Below, one piece after another: positions 1 to 6,919 of a stretch of 48,022 nt of DNA. Source of the stretch: Secundilactobacillus silagincola (GTDB lineage: Bacteria > Bacillota > Bacilli > Lactobacillales > Lactobacillaceae); contig NZ_BCMJ01000014.1 in assembly GCF_002583405.1 (NCBI RefSeq), forward strand, positions 1 to 48,022. Reading direction: 5' to 3'. The notes below the pieces were generated by a model. It did no database searches. It saw nothing but the letters and a program-made list of their open reading frames with translations, and was not told the DNA's origin. The position numbers and the translations under genes are program-made. Within the stretch, counting starts at the first letter, position 1, and each line of letters begins with the position of its first letter.

Positions 1-60
1 AAAAAAAGAACGAGCTGAAAATTACATAAAAGAGATTATAAAAAAACAAAAAGAAAACAT
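1..60. repeat. Terminal direct repeat, copy 1 (circular overlap)
   Basis: Bases 1-60 match 47963-48022 without mismatch. An exact match at the two ends of a contig is the usual sign of a circular molecule whose assembly overlaps itself. The true molecule would then be about 47,962 bp. The overlap lies inside an open frame that stays open through the join, which supports circularity. Confidence 0.9.
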
Positions 61-118
61 CAAAAAACAAAATATGACATCTACCACTATTACCACCACC
101 ACAACAACTACAAAATAA
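1..118 (+). CDS. C-terminal end of the junction-spanning membrane protein
   Basis: This is the 3' part of the gene that starts at 47313. The 60 bases at each end of the window are identical, so the reading frame continues from 48022 to base 61 and stops with TAA at 116-118. The tail encoded here is lysine/glutamine rich and then becomes almost pure threonine. A threonine run this dense is unusual for a cytosolic C-terminus and suggests a disordered tail. No function is known for this part. Confidence 0.75.
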   Translation, partial: KKERAENYIKEIIKKQKENIKKQNMTSTTITTTTTTTK

Positions 119-134
119 TTAACAGTTAGGTCAC

Positions 135-176
135 TAGGGTATACCCTATTGGCCTTTTCTATTTCTGTGCTATACT
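135..176 (+). promoter_or_regulatory. Palindrome and promoter in front of the recombinase gene
   Basis: A perfect 14-bp palindrome, TAGGGTATACCCTA, occupies 135-148. It is followed by an extended -10 (TGC then TATACT, 168-176) with a weak -35 near 148-155. The palindrome sits where an operator or a subsite of a res site would be for the serine recombinase that follows, so autoregulation by the recombinase is plausible. The promoter call rests on the extended -10. Confidence 0.45.
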
Positions 177-222
177 AGGAATTACAAGTGTTCATTAGAA
201 CTGTCCAAAAGGAGAATTGGAA

Positions 223-816
223 ATGGCTAAAATCGGTTATGCGCGTGTGAGTTCCAAGGAGCAACATTTAGATCGACAGTTAGCGGCTTTAAAAGACGTT
301 GATAAATTATTTACGGATAAATTAAGTGGGGCTAACACTAATCGGCCAGAACTGCAAAAAATGCTGGCCTATATTCGTGAGGGTGATATTGTAATGGTCA
401 CTGAATTAGATCGCTTAGGCAGAAACAACCATGATTTGACTAAGATCATGAACTCCATTCAAAATAAGGGTGCCACCCTAGATGTGTTGAATTTACCGTC
501 CATAACAGGGATTGCTGACCCAAATTTACGTCAACTGATGACTAACTTGATTATTGAACTCTATAAGTATCAGGCCGAAAGTGAACGTAAGCGAATCATT
601 GAGCGCCAGCAGCAAGGGATTGCCTTAGCTAAGCAGCAGGGTAAATATCATGGGCGCAAACCCCAATACACCCAAGATGATCCCCGCTTGCAACATGCTT
701 TTAAGCTTTACCAGGCAGGCATGAGTGACATTGATGTGTCCCGAAATACAGGAATTAAACGGACAACCTTTATAAGGTATCGAAAGAAATTTAATGTTAA
801 GGTAGATTGTATTTGA
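223..816 (+). CDS. Serine recombinase (resolvase/invertase family)
   Basis: A 197-aa small serine recombinase, the size of Tn3-type resolvases and DNA invertases. The N-terminal catalytic core opens with YARVSSKEQ (catalytic Ser at residue 10) and continues with an ELDRLGRN arginine motif around residue 65. The end is a helix-turn-helix of about 45 residues after GRKP, used for DNA binding. The ATG at 223 is preferred over TTG at 217 because AAGGAG lies 8 bases upstream of it. Such proteins resolve plasmid multimers or transposon cointegrates. It stands alone between the palindrome at 135 and the terminator at 860. A second resolvase gene survives only as a fragment at 13646. Confidence 0.9.
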   Translation: MAKIGYARVSSKEQHLDRQLAALKDVDKLFTDKLSGANTNRPELQKMLAYIREGDIVMVTELDRLGRNNHDLTKIMNSIQNKGATLDVLNLPSITGIADPNLRQLMTNLIIELYKYQAESERKRIIERQQQGIALAKQQGKYHGRKPQYTQDDPRLQHAFKLYQAGMSDIDVSRNTGIKRTTFIRYRKKFNVKVDCI

Positions 817-859
817 AAATAAAATGTTACCTTTTACCCTAGAAAGGTAACGCCAAAAG

Positions 860-896
860 AAAAATTCCCAATGCATTTAGCAAAGGGAATTTTTTG
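860..896 (+). terminator. Rho-independent terminator after the recombinase gene
   Basis: Ten-base stem (860-869 with 885-894) closed over a 15-base loop and running into a T stretch. It also has an A run on the left, so it could serve the leftward pncA transcript that ends at 938. Confidence 0.75.
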
Positions 897-937
897 TAAT
901 TAATTCGTGGTTTTTTTGATAATCATTTGAAAGTGAA

Positions 938-1486
938 TTATCGAATTGTGGCCCCTAATACGTTTTTAAAATGATTCATCGCCCATTCAGCACCAGCTGG
1001 TGAGAACGTGGCCACGGCTGCTTGTGGAATCACAATGTGGTAATCCAGGTTGTAGGCACTGATTGCGGTGTGGAGGACACAAATATCAGTGCAGACACCA
1101 GCAATCCAGACTTCATCAATCCGCCGTTCCCGCAGGTAGTTATCCAAATTGGTGTTTTGGAAGGAGGAGTAACGGTTCTTATTGAATTTGTAGACATGGG
1201 AATCGTCATGATGTCGATCAAACCAGCTGCCGACTTGGCCGTATAGTTTCTGACCGGTCGTCCCAATAATATTATGGGCCGGATATAGTTTGGTTTCTGG
1301 ATTGAATGGGTCATTAAGCCGGTGACCATCAGTGGGAAAGATCACATAATCATGCTGGCTTAAGAATTGATCGGCTAACCGCATAATTTCTGGGGCCAAC
1401 GTCTGCGCTGGCTTGCCAACCGTTAGTGATCCCTTATCAGCCACAAAGTCGTTTGTATAGTCAATAATTAAGAGCGCTTTAGCCAT
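938..1486 (-). CDS. pncA: Nicotinamidase / isochorismatase-family hydrolase (PncA)
   Basis: A 182-aa cysteine hydrolase that would convert nicotinamide to nicotinate and ammonia in the cytoplasm, the first step of the Preiss-Handler NAD salvage route. The catalytic triad can be read: Asp9 in IIDYTNDF, Lys103 in FNKNRYSSF, and Cys136 in GVCTDICVLHT. The metal site region is TDGHRLND, with Asp53 and His55 in place; the third ligand position is Asp instead of the common His. The gene follows pncB by one base, so both are one leftward transcript. A general isochorismatase-family hydrolase is the alternative, but the pncB neighbour and NrtR strongly favour nicotinamidase. Confidence 0.9.
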   Translation of the reverse strand: MAKALLIIDYTNDFVADKGSLTVGKPAQTLAPEIMRLADQFLSQHDYVIFPTDGHRLNDPFNPETKLYPAHNIIGTTGQKLYGQVGSWFDRHHDDSHVYKFNKNRYSSFQNTNLDNYLRERRIDEVWIAGVCTDICVLHTAISAYNLDYHIVIPQAAVATFSPAGAEWAMNHFKNVLGATIR

Positions 1487-1487
1487 C

Positions 1488-2927
1488 TTAATGTTCCTCC
1501 GTAAATTGAGCTTTAGTAATTAACTGTTCTTGCAATTCAGCCAATGTAGCTGTTAAGTAAACTGGGTACCGATCGGGGTTAACTAACCGTTTTGTGGCTT
1601 CTGGTAATTCTGCTACTTGATCCATTGAGAATTGCTGAATCTTAAAGAGATCATTTTCGATTGGGGAAGCATTGGAACCCAGATATTCTTGCATCAATGG
1701 CTTAGCATTAAAGTTAGTCAGAACTTGGCTGGCGTGCGTGGCTGCCGAATTAGCATTAACCACTTTCAATGGAGCCGTGATGTGCTCATCAGCCAGGGCA
1801 ATCACATCGGCGATCGCTTGATGAAGGTTATCTTGCCGGTAAATCCGGTAAACTTGCTTATTACCAGGCAGGGTGATCTTTTCTCTGCTATCACTAACCT
1901 TAATTTTTGGGATCCATTGATCATTAATCTTTTCTTCGGCGAGCTTATAAACGCCACTTAATACCGGACTGGAGGAACTGGTAATTAAACGTTCCCCAAT
2001 CCCAAAGTTATCAATTGGAGCTCCTTCATCCAACAACGACTTAACTACATGCGCATCAAGGGCATCTGAAGCTGTAATCTTTGCCTTGGGGAAGCCAGCA
2101 TCATCGAGCATCTTCCGGGCTTTGATGGCTAATTGCGAAATGTCACCGGAATCTATCCGGATCCCGACTGGTTGGTGCCCTTGAGCGCTAACTTGCTTGA
2201 AGACCCGAATCGCGTTCGGCACTCCTGACTTCAAGACATCATAAGTATCAACGAGCAAGGAAACTTTGTCAGGATAAACCTTGGCCCAAGCTTGAAAGGC
2301 ACTTAATTCATCAGAGAAGCTTTCGACCCAGGCATGTGCCATTGTGCCGGCCGCGGGAATATTAAATTTACTGGCTGCTTGTAAGTTCGACGTGCTGGTA
2401 CAACCGCCGATCACCGCGGATCGCGCCCCATACGTGGCGGCATCAGGGCCTTGCGCCCGCCGCGCGCCAAATTCCATAATTGGTCGGCCTTGAGCGGCAT
2501 GGTTGATTTGCCAAGACTTCGTCGCAATTAATGATTGATGGTTAATGATGTTTAGAATAAAGGTTTCTAACAGCTGGGCTTCAATCAACGGTCCACTAAT
2601 TGAAATAATTGGTTCCCGTGGGAAAACAGGGGTTCCTTCTGGTAAAGCCTTAATCGAGCAGTGATTTTTAATCTTGCTCAGGTAATCCAAAAACTCGGGA
2701 GTAAATTCATTCAGGGAGGTCAGGTATTCAATATTCTCCTTAGTGAAATGCCAATTTTGAACTTGTTCTACCACTTGCTGGAGACCAGCGACAATGACAA
2801 AACTACCGTTGTCGGGAACCCGGCGGTAAAAGACGTCGAAGCGAGCTTGTCGATCATGGGGTAGGGTAGCGTAGTACCCATTGGCCATGGAAAATTCATA
2901 TAAGTCGGTTAATAGTTGTAGATTCAT
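1488..2927 (-). CDS. pncB: Nicotinate phosphoribosyltransferase (PncB)
   Basis: A 479-aa enzyme, normal length for the Firmicute PncB form. It joins nicotinate and PRPP to give nicotinate mononucleotide, using ATP. Visible family signatures are the N-terminal LLTDLYEFSMANGYY, the phosphoribosyl-binding EFGARRAQGPDAA at 152-164, GCTSTSN near 175-181, GTMAHAWVESF at 194-204 with the His198 that is phosphorylated in this family, and RIDSGD near 257. Transcription probably starts near 2998 from the promoter at 3005-3033. It is the first gene of pncB-pncA and lies downstream of nrtR on the same strand. A C-terminal fragment of a second, diverged pncB survives at 9200-9316. Confidence 0.96.
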   Translation of the reverse strand: MNLQLLTDLYEFSMANGYYATLPHDRQARFDVFYRRVPDNGSFVIVAGLQQVVEQVQNWHFTKENIEYLTSLNEFTPEFLDYLSKIKNHCSIKALPEGTPVFPREPIISISGPLIEAQLLETFILNIINHQSLIATKSWQINHAAQGRPIMEFGARRAQGPDAATYGARSAVIGGCTSTSNLQAASKFNIPAAGTMAHAWVESFSDELSAFQAWAKVYPDKVSLLVDTYDVLKSGVPNAIRVFKQVSAQGHQPVGIRIDSGDISQLAIKARKMLDDAGFPKAKITASDALDAHVVKSLLDEGAPIDNFGIGERLITSSSSPVLSGVYKLAEEKINDQWIPKIKVSDSREKITLPGNKQVYRIYRQDNLHQAIADVIALADEHITAPLKVVNANSAATHASQVLTNFNAKPLMQEYLGSNASPIENDLFKIQQFSMDQVAELPEATKRLVNPDRYPVYLTATLAELQEQLITKAQFTEEH

Positions 2928-2971
2928 CTTAAATACTTCCTTTTAAGTAAAAATTACTTTAATTTGGCTAA

Positions 2972-3033
2972 AAATAAAAGTATGGTTAACTTTTATTTAC
3001 GTCTAGTATAAATACTTTGCAGCAAAATGCAAA
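2972..3033 (-). promoter_or_regulatory. pncB promoter with candidate NrtR operator
   Basis: On the minus strand a -35 TTTGCA (3028-3033) and a -10 TATACT (3005-3010) are 17 bp apart, placing the start near 2998. From 2972 to 2998 there is a perfect inverted repeat, AAATAAAAGT / ACTTTTATTT, with a 7-bp spacer. A repressor bound there would cover the start site. A shorter palindrome, AAGTAA-AAA-TTACTT, lies at 2945-2959 in the leader. NrtR-family repressors bind AT-rich palindromes in front of pnc genes, so this is the natural operator candidate. Confidence 0.65.
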
Positions 3034-3042
3034 TGATGCCCT

Positions 3043-3747
3043 TTAGTTAAGTTGGTAGAGCTTTGGTGGCCGCCCAGAATGGTTCAAAGTGGCGGCCCCG
3101 ACTTCTTTGAAGAGGTGGTTGTGAGTTTTCTTAAAGTTGGAATTATCAATCTTGTCAATTGTCGTACCTAAGAAAGCCGCAAAGACTTCGCGCGCTTGGC
3201 GCAGGGTAAAGGTATTACCTAAGATCCGAAGAATTTGGGGTTGATAGTCCAGCTTGTTTTTAATCCGATTAATGGCGGTGGTAATGATTTGAATATGATC
3301 AAAGACCAGGTGACCGGCGGGACTTAGGATAATCTCCTGTTGGTCATGGGTGATCACATAGTTGCCCTGATCTTTATCAAGCACGAACCATTGGGCATCT
3401 GTGGCCCCATACCCTGGATGCAATTTTGGGGTTGATGGTAAATAGGTCATATAGGCGAGTGCCAGTGCCCGAGTTCCCGTAACCCGCTTGGGATCTGTAA
3501 AGGTGGCCAGTTGTTCGGTTGAATTCATCGGAACTTGCAGGCCAATTTTATCGTCAATTAGACGAATGCAGGCCGTGTCGGCACTCTCTTTACTCCGCAA
3601 GAGGGTTTCGGGGAGGGCCCAATGTCCCTTTAGAGGTTCATCTGCCCGCTTAATCAATAGTAATTGTGGTCGGTGTAATTCAGTATTAAAACTCCAAATG
3701 ACGTTGGTGATGGTCACCAATGGCCGGGCAATAATTTCACTATCCAA
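3043..3747 (-). CDS. nrtR: NrtR-type Nudix repressor of NAD metabolism
   Basis: A 234-aa protein with an N-terminal Nudix-like domain (about 1-150) and a C-terminal winged helix (about 165-234, ending in GRPPKLYQL). This is the architecture of NrtR, a repressor of NAD salvage genes that leaves DNA when ADP-ribose binds the Nudix-like pocket. The Nudix box is degenerate: where hydrolases have REXXEEXG this protein has RLIDDKIG, so it should bind but not cleave. The start is TTG at 3745-3747, chosen because GGAGGAG lies about 9 bases upstream. It precedes pncB-pncA on the same strand with the operator between them. NrtR usually represses such neighbours and often its own gene. Confidence 0.88.
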   Translation of the reverse strand: MDSEIIARPLVTITNVIWSFNTELHRPQLLLIKRADEPLKGHWALPETLLRSKESADTACIRLIDDKIGLQVPMNSTEQLATFTDPKRVTGTRALALAYMTYLPSTPKLHPGYGATDAQWFVLDKDQGNYVITHDQQEIILSPAGHLVFDHIQIITTAINRIKNKLDYQPQILRILGNTFTLRQAREVFAAFLGTTIDKIDNSNFKKTHNHLFKEVGAATLNHSGRPPKLYQLN

Positions 3748-3804
3748 TTGACGCTCCTCCCTTCATAATTGTTAACTCAACTCTATTTTAGCATTTCTCG
3801 GCCA

Positions 3805-4311
3805 CTAGTAATTGCCCAGTTGCTTTAAATCATGTTTGACGAGGATTGCTAAATTTTGAATGGTGATCGACGTCGGCTGGGCTAACCATAAGCAAAAAGT
3901 ATTCCAGAAAATACCGACGGCAATGCGGGTCATATATTCAACTTTGGTATCGTTAGTGACATCGACGTGTCAAGCAACACTGGGGTGGCGGAGATGGAAA
4001 CGCCGAAAGAAAACCGGCATCGTTTGGTTAGCATTATCCAAGATCTTATAGCTTAAACCAGCTTTAACTAACAAAGCCAATTTAGCTGAGTGAGCTGGCC
4101 AGTAAGTAAAGAAGTCATCGATGACTTCTTTATAGGTTTGGGGGTTAACTTGCAAGATCCAATCAGTGTATTTCTTTAGTAAGGAAATAACATACTGATT
4201 AATCACATCGTCTTTGCTTTTGAAATTCCGGTAAAAAGTCCGCCGGGAAATATGGGCTTGGTTACTAATATCGATCACGAAAATTTCTTGGTACGGTTTG
4301 ACGGTTAATAA
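3805..4311 (-). pseudogene. Broken TetR-family regulator
   Basis: Reading leftward from about 4311, the frame gives the end of a TetR DNA-binding domain, with the recognition motif ISRRTFYRNFKSKDDVI, and then runs into a stop at 3970. The rest of a TetR C-terminal domain continues in another frame from about 3965 down to TAG at 3805-3807 (…FWNTFCLWLAQP…). One frameshift near 3970 therefore splits the gene. The N-terminal 20 or so residues are also missing, because homology breaks off at about 4300 where a DUF536 fragment begins on the opposite strand. The gene is dead by two independent lesions. Confidence 0.75.
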
Positions 4312-4498
4312 TTTTTTACAGGCTCAAACCAAAGAACAATCAGCTTTTATTGAGCTACTTAAACAGCAGTTAGAGGTTAAGGACGAACAGATTGCAACGA
4401 CTAATAGGATTGCCGATCAAGCACAACAATTAGATTTAACTACACACAAACAATCACAACCATCATTACCTCAACAAACCGAATCTGAGAGAGCGTAA
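4298..4498 (+). pseudogene. C-terminal remnant of a DUF536-type plasmid protein
   Basis: About 65 residues with a coiled-coil pattern (KQQLEVKDEQIATTNRIADQ) and a Gln/Thr/Pro-rich tail. This resembles the C-terminus of the DUF536 proteins encoded next to repB on many theta plasmids of lactobacilli. There is no start codon with a ribosome site, and the N-terminal DNA-binding part is absent. It abuts the broken TetR gene head-to-head, so 4300 or so is a deletion or recombination point joining two unrelated plasmid segments. Confidence 0.6.
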
Positions 4499-4538
4499 AA
4501 TATCTTGTGTAAATGCATAAAAGATATTTTACGCTCTC
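4489..4538. repeat. Perfect 18-bp inverted repeat
   Basis: 4489-4506 is the exact reverse complement of 4521-4538, separated by 14 bases. It begins inside the last codons of the DUF536 remnant. There is no T run, so it is not a standard terminator. A recombination or protein-binding site next to the DUF536 gene end is possible. Confidence 0.6.
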
Positions 4539-4562
4539 AGAAGTATCAGAACAATAATAAAT

Positions 4563-4602
4563 AACAAGCCTGAAAAAGTTTATTTTTCAGGCTTGTTTTT
4601 TT
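4563..4602 (+). terminator. Strong rho-independent terminator
   Basis: A perfect 15-bp stem (4563-4577 with 4583-4597) and a 5-base loop run into a tract of T residues to 4602. It ends the transcript that once carried the DUF536 gene. Confidence 0.85.
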
Positions 4603-4662
4603 ATAAAAAAATTGCTCTAATTTATAAAATTTAGCTTTTACAAAAAAATATGTTTGAAACCG

Positions 4663-4894
4663 CTTACAGATGTTTGGAAGTGTTATATACTTATTTGTGT
4701 TGAAAGATGAATAGCTAGTAAATTGTTACTATTAAATTAGGCGAGATTGCTAGACACTGAATGATGTATGACTATACGAAAAACTATAGTCGTGTGCATC
4801 TGTGGTGTCTGTAATCTTGCCTTTTTGGGGTCTCTGTCAAATCGTATTGGTGGAGATTTTGAACGGCACATTCACTTCGGTGAATGTGCTTTTT
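4663..4894 (+). ncRNA. Candidate structured small RNA
   Basis: A promoter-like pair, CTTACA (4663-4668) and TATACT (4686-4691) 17 bp apart, would start an RNA near 4698. From 4739 to 4822 the sequence folds into one long interrupted hairpin: 4739-4748 pairs with 4813-4822 (one G-U), TAGACAC-type pairing lies in the middle, and 4770-4776 pairs with 4785-4791 around the loop CGAAAAAC. A T run follows at 4822-4826. A second perfect 10-bp hairpin with a TTCG loop (4866-4889) and T run ends the unit. No convincing protein frame was found. It lies directly upstream of the relB/yafQ pair. It matches no RNA family I can name. Confidence 0.5.
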
Positions 4895-5088
4895 GTTTAC
4901 TCATGAATTAAATGGATGTAAGCTGATTCCTGAGACAGCTTCTAAGAACGTTTGAATCTTTGATGGGTAAGACAACTTGTTGCATAAGCTGTTAGTTCCT
5001 TTACTTTAAAATTAATTTAGTTGCAGAAAACCTAAAAATCGAATATTATAATGTAGTACGATGGTAAACTTAAAGGAGGCGGATTAGA

Positions 5089-5367
5089 ATGAGTAATACT
5101 ATTATTAAAAACAAGACAATTTCAACTCGTGTAACACCTGACATTAGTGAACGGGCTAAAGCTAATCTAGCAAAACAAGGGTTAACCGTTTCTGAGTATA
5201 TACGCTTATCGTTAGTTAAAGCGGCCAATAATGAAGTTCGATTGGTCAGCTTTTTAGATTCTCCGGAAGCCTCAGCAGCTAAAAAAGAAGCAGAAACAGG
5301 GCAGGTCAAAAATATTGGTTCATTGACTGACTTTGAAGATTGGATCGATAAGTTAGATGCAAATTAA
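5089..5367 (+). CDS. relB: RelB/DinJ-family antitoxin
   Basis: A 92-aa protein with an N-terminal ribbon-helix-helix (TISTRVTPDISERAKANLAK, then GLTVSEYIRLSL) and an acidic C-terminal toxin-binding tail (TDFEDWIDKLDAN). It would neutralise the toxin encoded next and repress its own promoter. AAAGGAGG lies 8-10 bases before the ATG. The stop codon overlaps the start of the toxin gene by 11 bases, typical of translational coupling in type II toxin-antitoxin pairs. Confidence 0.9.
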   Translation: MSNTIIKNKTISTRVTPDISERAKANLAKQGLTVSEYIRLSLVKAANNEVRLVSFLDSPEASAAKKEAETGQVKNIGSLTDFEDWIDKLDAN

Positions 5368-5659
5368 ACAGACCAAATCTTTTGAACGTGAATTAAAAAA
5401 ACTAGTCAAAAAACATTTTCCAATAACTGTCTTGAAACCTTGTTTAAAAGCAATTGTTGAACAAGATGTACTTGTTTTGAAACAGATTAAAGATCATGCA
5501 TTAAAAGGAAATTGGCGTGGCTATCGTGAATTTCACCCTGCCAGATATGGAAACTATGGTAAAAATTATGACAACTGGATTGTTATTTATCAGCTAGATC
5601 ATGATGAATTGATTTTGTTATTGGTTGCAACTGGCTCCCATGAAATCTTGAATCAATAG
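5357..5659 (+). CDS. yafQ: YafQ-family mRNA interferase toxin
   Basis: A 100-aa toxin of the RelE superfamily, YafQ branch. It would cut mRNA on the ribosome. The family's C-terminal half is clear: DHALKGNWRGYREFH, then the strand-rich DNWIVIYQLDHDELILLLVATGSHEIL with the conserved His near the end. Length and basic N-terminus fit the family. It overlaps the antitoxin gene and is closed by the perfect terminator at 5696. No lesion is seen, so the pair is probably functional and serves plasmid maintenance. Confidence 0.88.
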   Translation: MQIKQTKSFERELKKLVKKHFPITVLKPCLKAIVEQDVLVLKQIKDHALKGNWRGYREFHPARYGNYGKNYDNWIVIYQLDHDELILLLVATGSHEILNQ

Positions 5660-5695
5660 CTATAGTTTAGGGGCACTTATAAAAAAATAAATTAA

Positions 5696-5736
5696 AATAG
5701 CCCCCAATATCTACATTATAGATATTGGGGGCTATT
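5696..5736 (+). terminator. Perfect 18-bp stem terminator after yafQ
   Basis: 5696-5713 pairs exactly with 5719-5736. The stem carries five consecutive G-C pairs. A related hairpin follows at 5784. Confidence 0.75.
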
Positions 5737-5783
5737 CTTTCAATGTTTTTGAGGGGTTATTTGTGCCTTTTAATCGCCCCTAT

Positions 5784-5831
5784 AAAACAGCCCCCGTTAT
5801 CTAGTGGATAGATAATAGGGGCTGTTTTTTT
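5784..5831 (+). terminator. Second, related terminator
   Basis: 5784-5803 pairs with 5809-5828, with minor mismatches, and ends in a T run. The stem repeats the CAGCCCCC / GGGGCTG layout of the terminator 90 bases upstream, so the two are probably diverged copies of one duplicated element. Confidence 0.75.
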
Positions 5832-5883
5832 GTTTAATGGTATTATAGGTACTATATTAGTATGAATATATTGGAGAAATAAC

Positions 5884-6066
5884 ATGTATAAAAACATCAA
5901 ATAAATCGTCAGCGGATTGGGCGCTTTTATAATTGCCCAATGGCTCTATCATACTCTGTCACAATATCCAAACATCAATATTTGGCTGGCTAGACTGCTT
6001 CCTATTCTTATCATTTTTATTGTGTTCTTTTCTCTGCAATGGATAATCAACACATTTGAAAAGTAA
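5884..6066 (+). pseudogene. Small membrane-protein gene with an early stop
   Basis: From ATG at 5884 (TTGGAG 8 bases upstream) the frame gives MYKNIK, then TAA at 5902-5904, then 53 more codons to TAA at 6064-6066 with no further stop. The continuation contains two hydrophobic stretches (GLGAFIIAQWLY and LLPILIIFIVFFSLQW), the look of a 60-aa two-helix membrane peptide. A single CAA-to-TAA change would explain it. Downstream re-initiation cannot be excluded. Confidence 0.5.
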
Positions 6067-6162
6067 CCTTATAAATTTTAGTTATTATATTGGGCTGAAA
6101 CCCTTTCTACAAGCGGACTAGCAAAAATGCAAGCTCGACAAAAACATAACTAAATAATCTAT

Positions 6163-6224
6163 TGCTCTTATGATGATATTTTACCAAACGAGAAAAACTA
6201 GTCCGGAATATCAGCATAAGAGCA
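6163..6224. repeat. 62-bp palindromic unit, solo copy
   Basis: This unit starts with TGCTCTTATGATGA and ends with the near reverse complement. Read on the minus strand it matches 8027-8088 at 57 of 62 positions, and the similarity stops sharply at both ends. It lies just beyond the 3' end of the ABC transporter genes. The other copy, beyond their 5' end, is the left end of an IS3-family element. It is either a MITE-like unit or a relic of an IS end. Confidence 0.7.
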
Positions 6225-6234
6225 AGTGTGTTAA

Positions 6235-6915
6235 TCAGTCCGTATTAGATAGTTTTCCGTCGACAATTTTGTAGACATTATCAGAAAACTCTCGCAGACG
6301 ATCATCGTGCGTGACGATGACGACTGCTTTTTCCTCGTCATGCGCAATATTAGCAAAAAGTTGGCCAACTTCTTTGACACGTGCCGTATCTAATGCTGCC
6401 GTAGGTTCATCGGCTAGGATGATCGCCGGGTCTGTATACAACGCACGGGCAATTGCAACGCGCTGTTGTTGACCGCCAGACAATTCGCCAGGGTATTTGT
6501 TTAATAATTTTTGAATGCCTAGCGTTTCAATAATTTTGTCAAATCCATCTTGACTGAGGTTATTGTTAGGCTTCACCTGGTCAACAAGTTTGAATTGGTC
6601 TGCTACGGTTAAATATGGCACGAGATTGTACGCCTGTAAGACGAAACCGATTTGTTCAAGTCGTGTTTTTTCGGCTTCTTTGGTACTCAAATCACTGATG
6701 TCGTGACCATTCAAACGAACTGAGCCGTCTGTTGGTGTCTGTAACCCGCCTAAAATGGTTAGCAAGGTACTTTTACCAGATCCTGAAGGACCAATGATAA
6801 GCGACACCTCACCAGCTTTAAACGCTAAACTGACGTCTTCTAGTGCCGTAACTAAATTGGTTTTCTGACCAAATTGTTTCGTCACGTGTTCAAGGGCTAG
6901 TTTTTCTTCACGCAT
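6235..6915 (-). CDS. ABC transporter ATP-binding protein (MacB/LolD/HrtA type)
   Basis: A 226-aa ATPase of the group that works with FtsX-type permeases. Walker A is GPSGSGKST (about 40-48), the signature is LSGGQQQRVAIARAL, and Walker B is AIILADEPTAALD, with a switch His in VIVTHD. The start is ATG at 6915, because GGAGG lies 8 bases upstream, inside the end of the permease gene. It is co-transcribed with that permease. The closest functional guess is export of a toxic amphiphile such as haem (HrtBA) or an antimicrobial peptide; no sensor gene is adjacent to decide. Confidence 0.9.
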   Translation of the reverse strand: MREEKLALEHVTKQFGQKTNLVTALEDVSLAFKAGEVSLIIGPSGSGKSTLLTILGGLQTPTDGSVRLNGHDISDLSTKEAEKTRLEQIGFVLQAYNLVPYLTVADQFKLVDQVKPNNNLSQDGFDKIIETLGIQKLLNKYPGELSGGQQQRVAIARALYTDPAIILADEPTAALDTARVKEVGQLFANIAHDEEKAVVIVTHDDRLREFSDNVYKIVDGKLSNTD

Positions 6916-6919
6916 CTTT

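Noticed and set aside
61-118. Trinucleotide microsatellite (ACC/ACA run)
   Set aside because: It lies in the reading frame of the junction-spanning protein and codes for its threonine tail. It is not a pure repeat.
3860-4051. Plus-strand open frame of 63 codons opposite the TetR remnant
   Set aside because: It is a shadow of the broken regulator. The minus strand gives a recognisable TetR domain and this frame gives nothing.
4707-4888. A 44-codon frame on the minus strand through the structured RNA region (MCRSKSPPIRFDRD…)
   Set aside because: It has no ribosome site and no promoter on that strand, and its composition follows from the hairpin arms. The structured RNA reading explains the sequence better.
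5696-5828. Mobile element formed by the two similar hairpins after yafQ
   Set aside because: Both are good terminators with T-rich flanks and there is no transposase or target duplication. A duplicated terminator is simpler.
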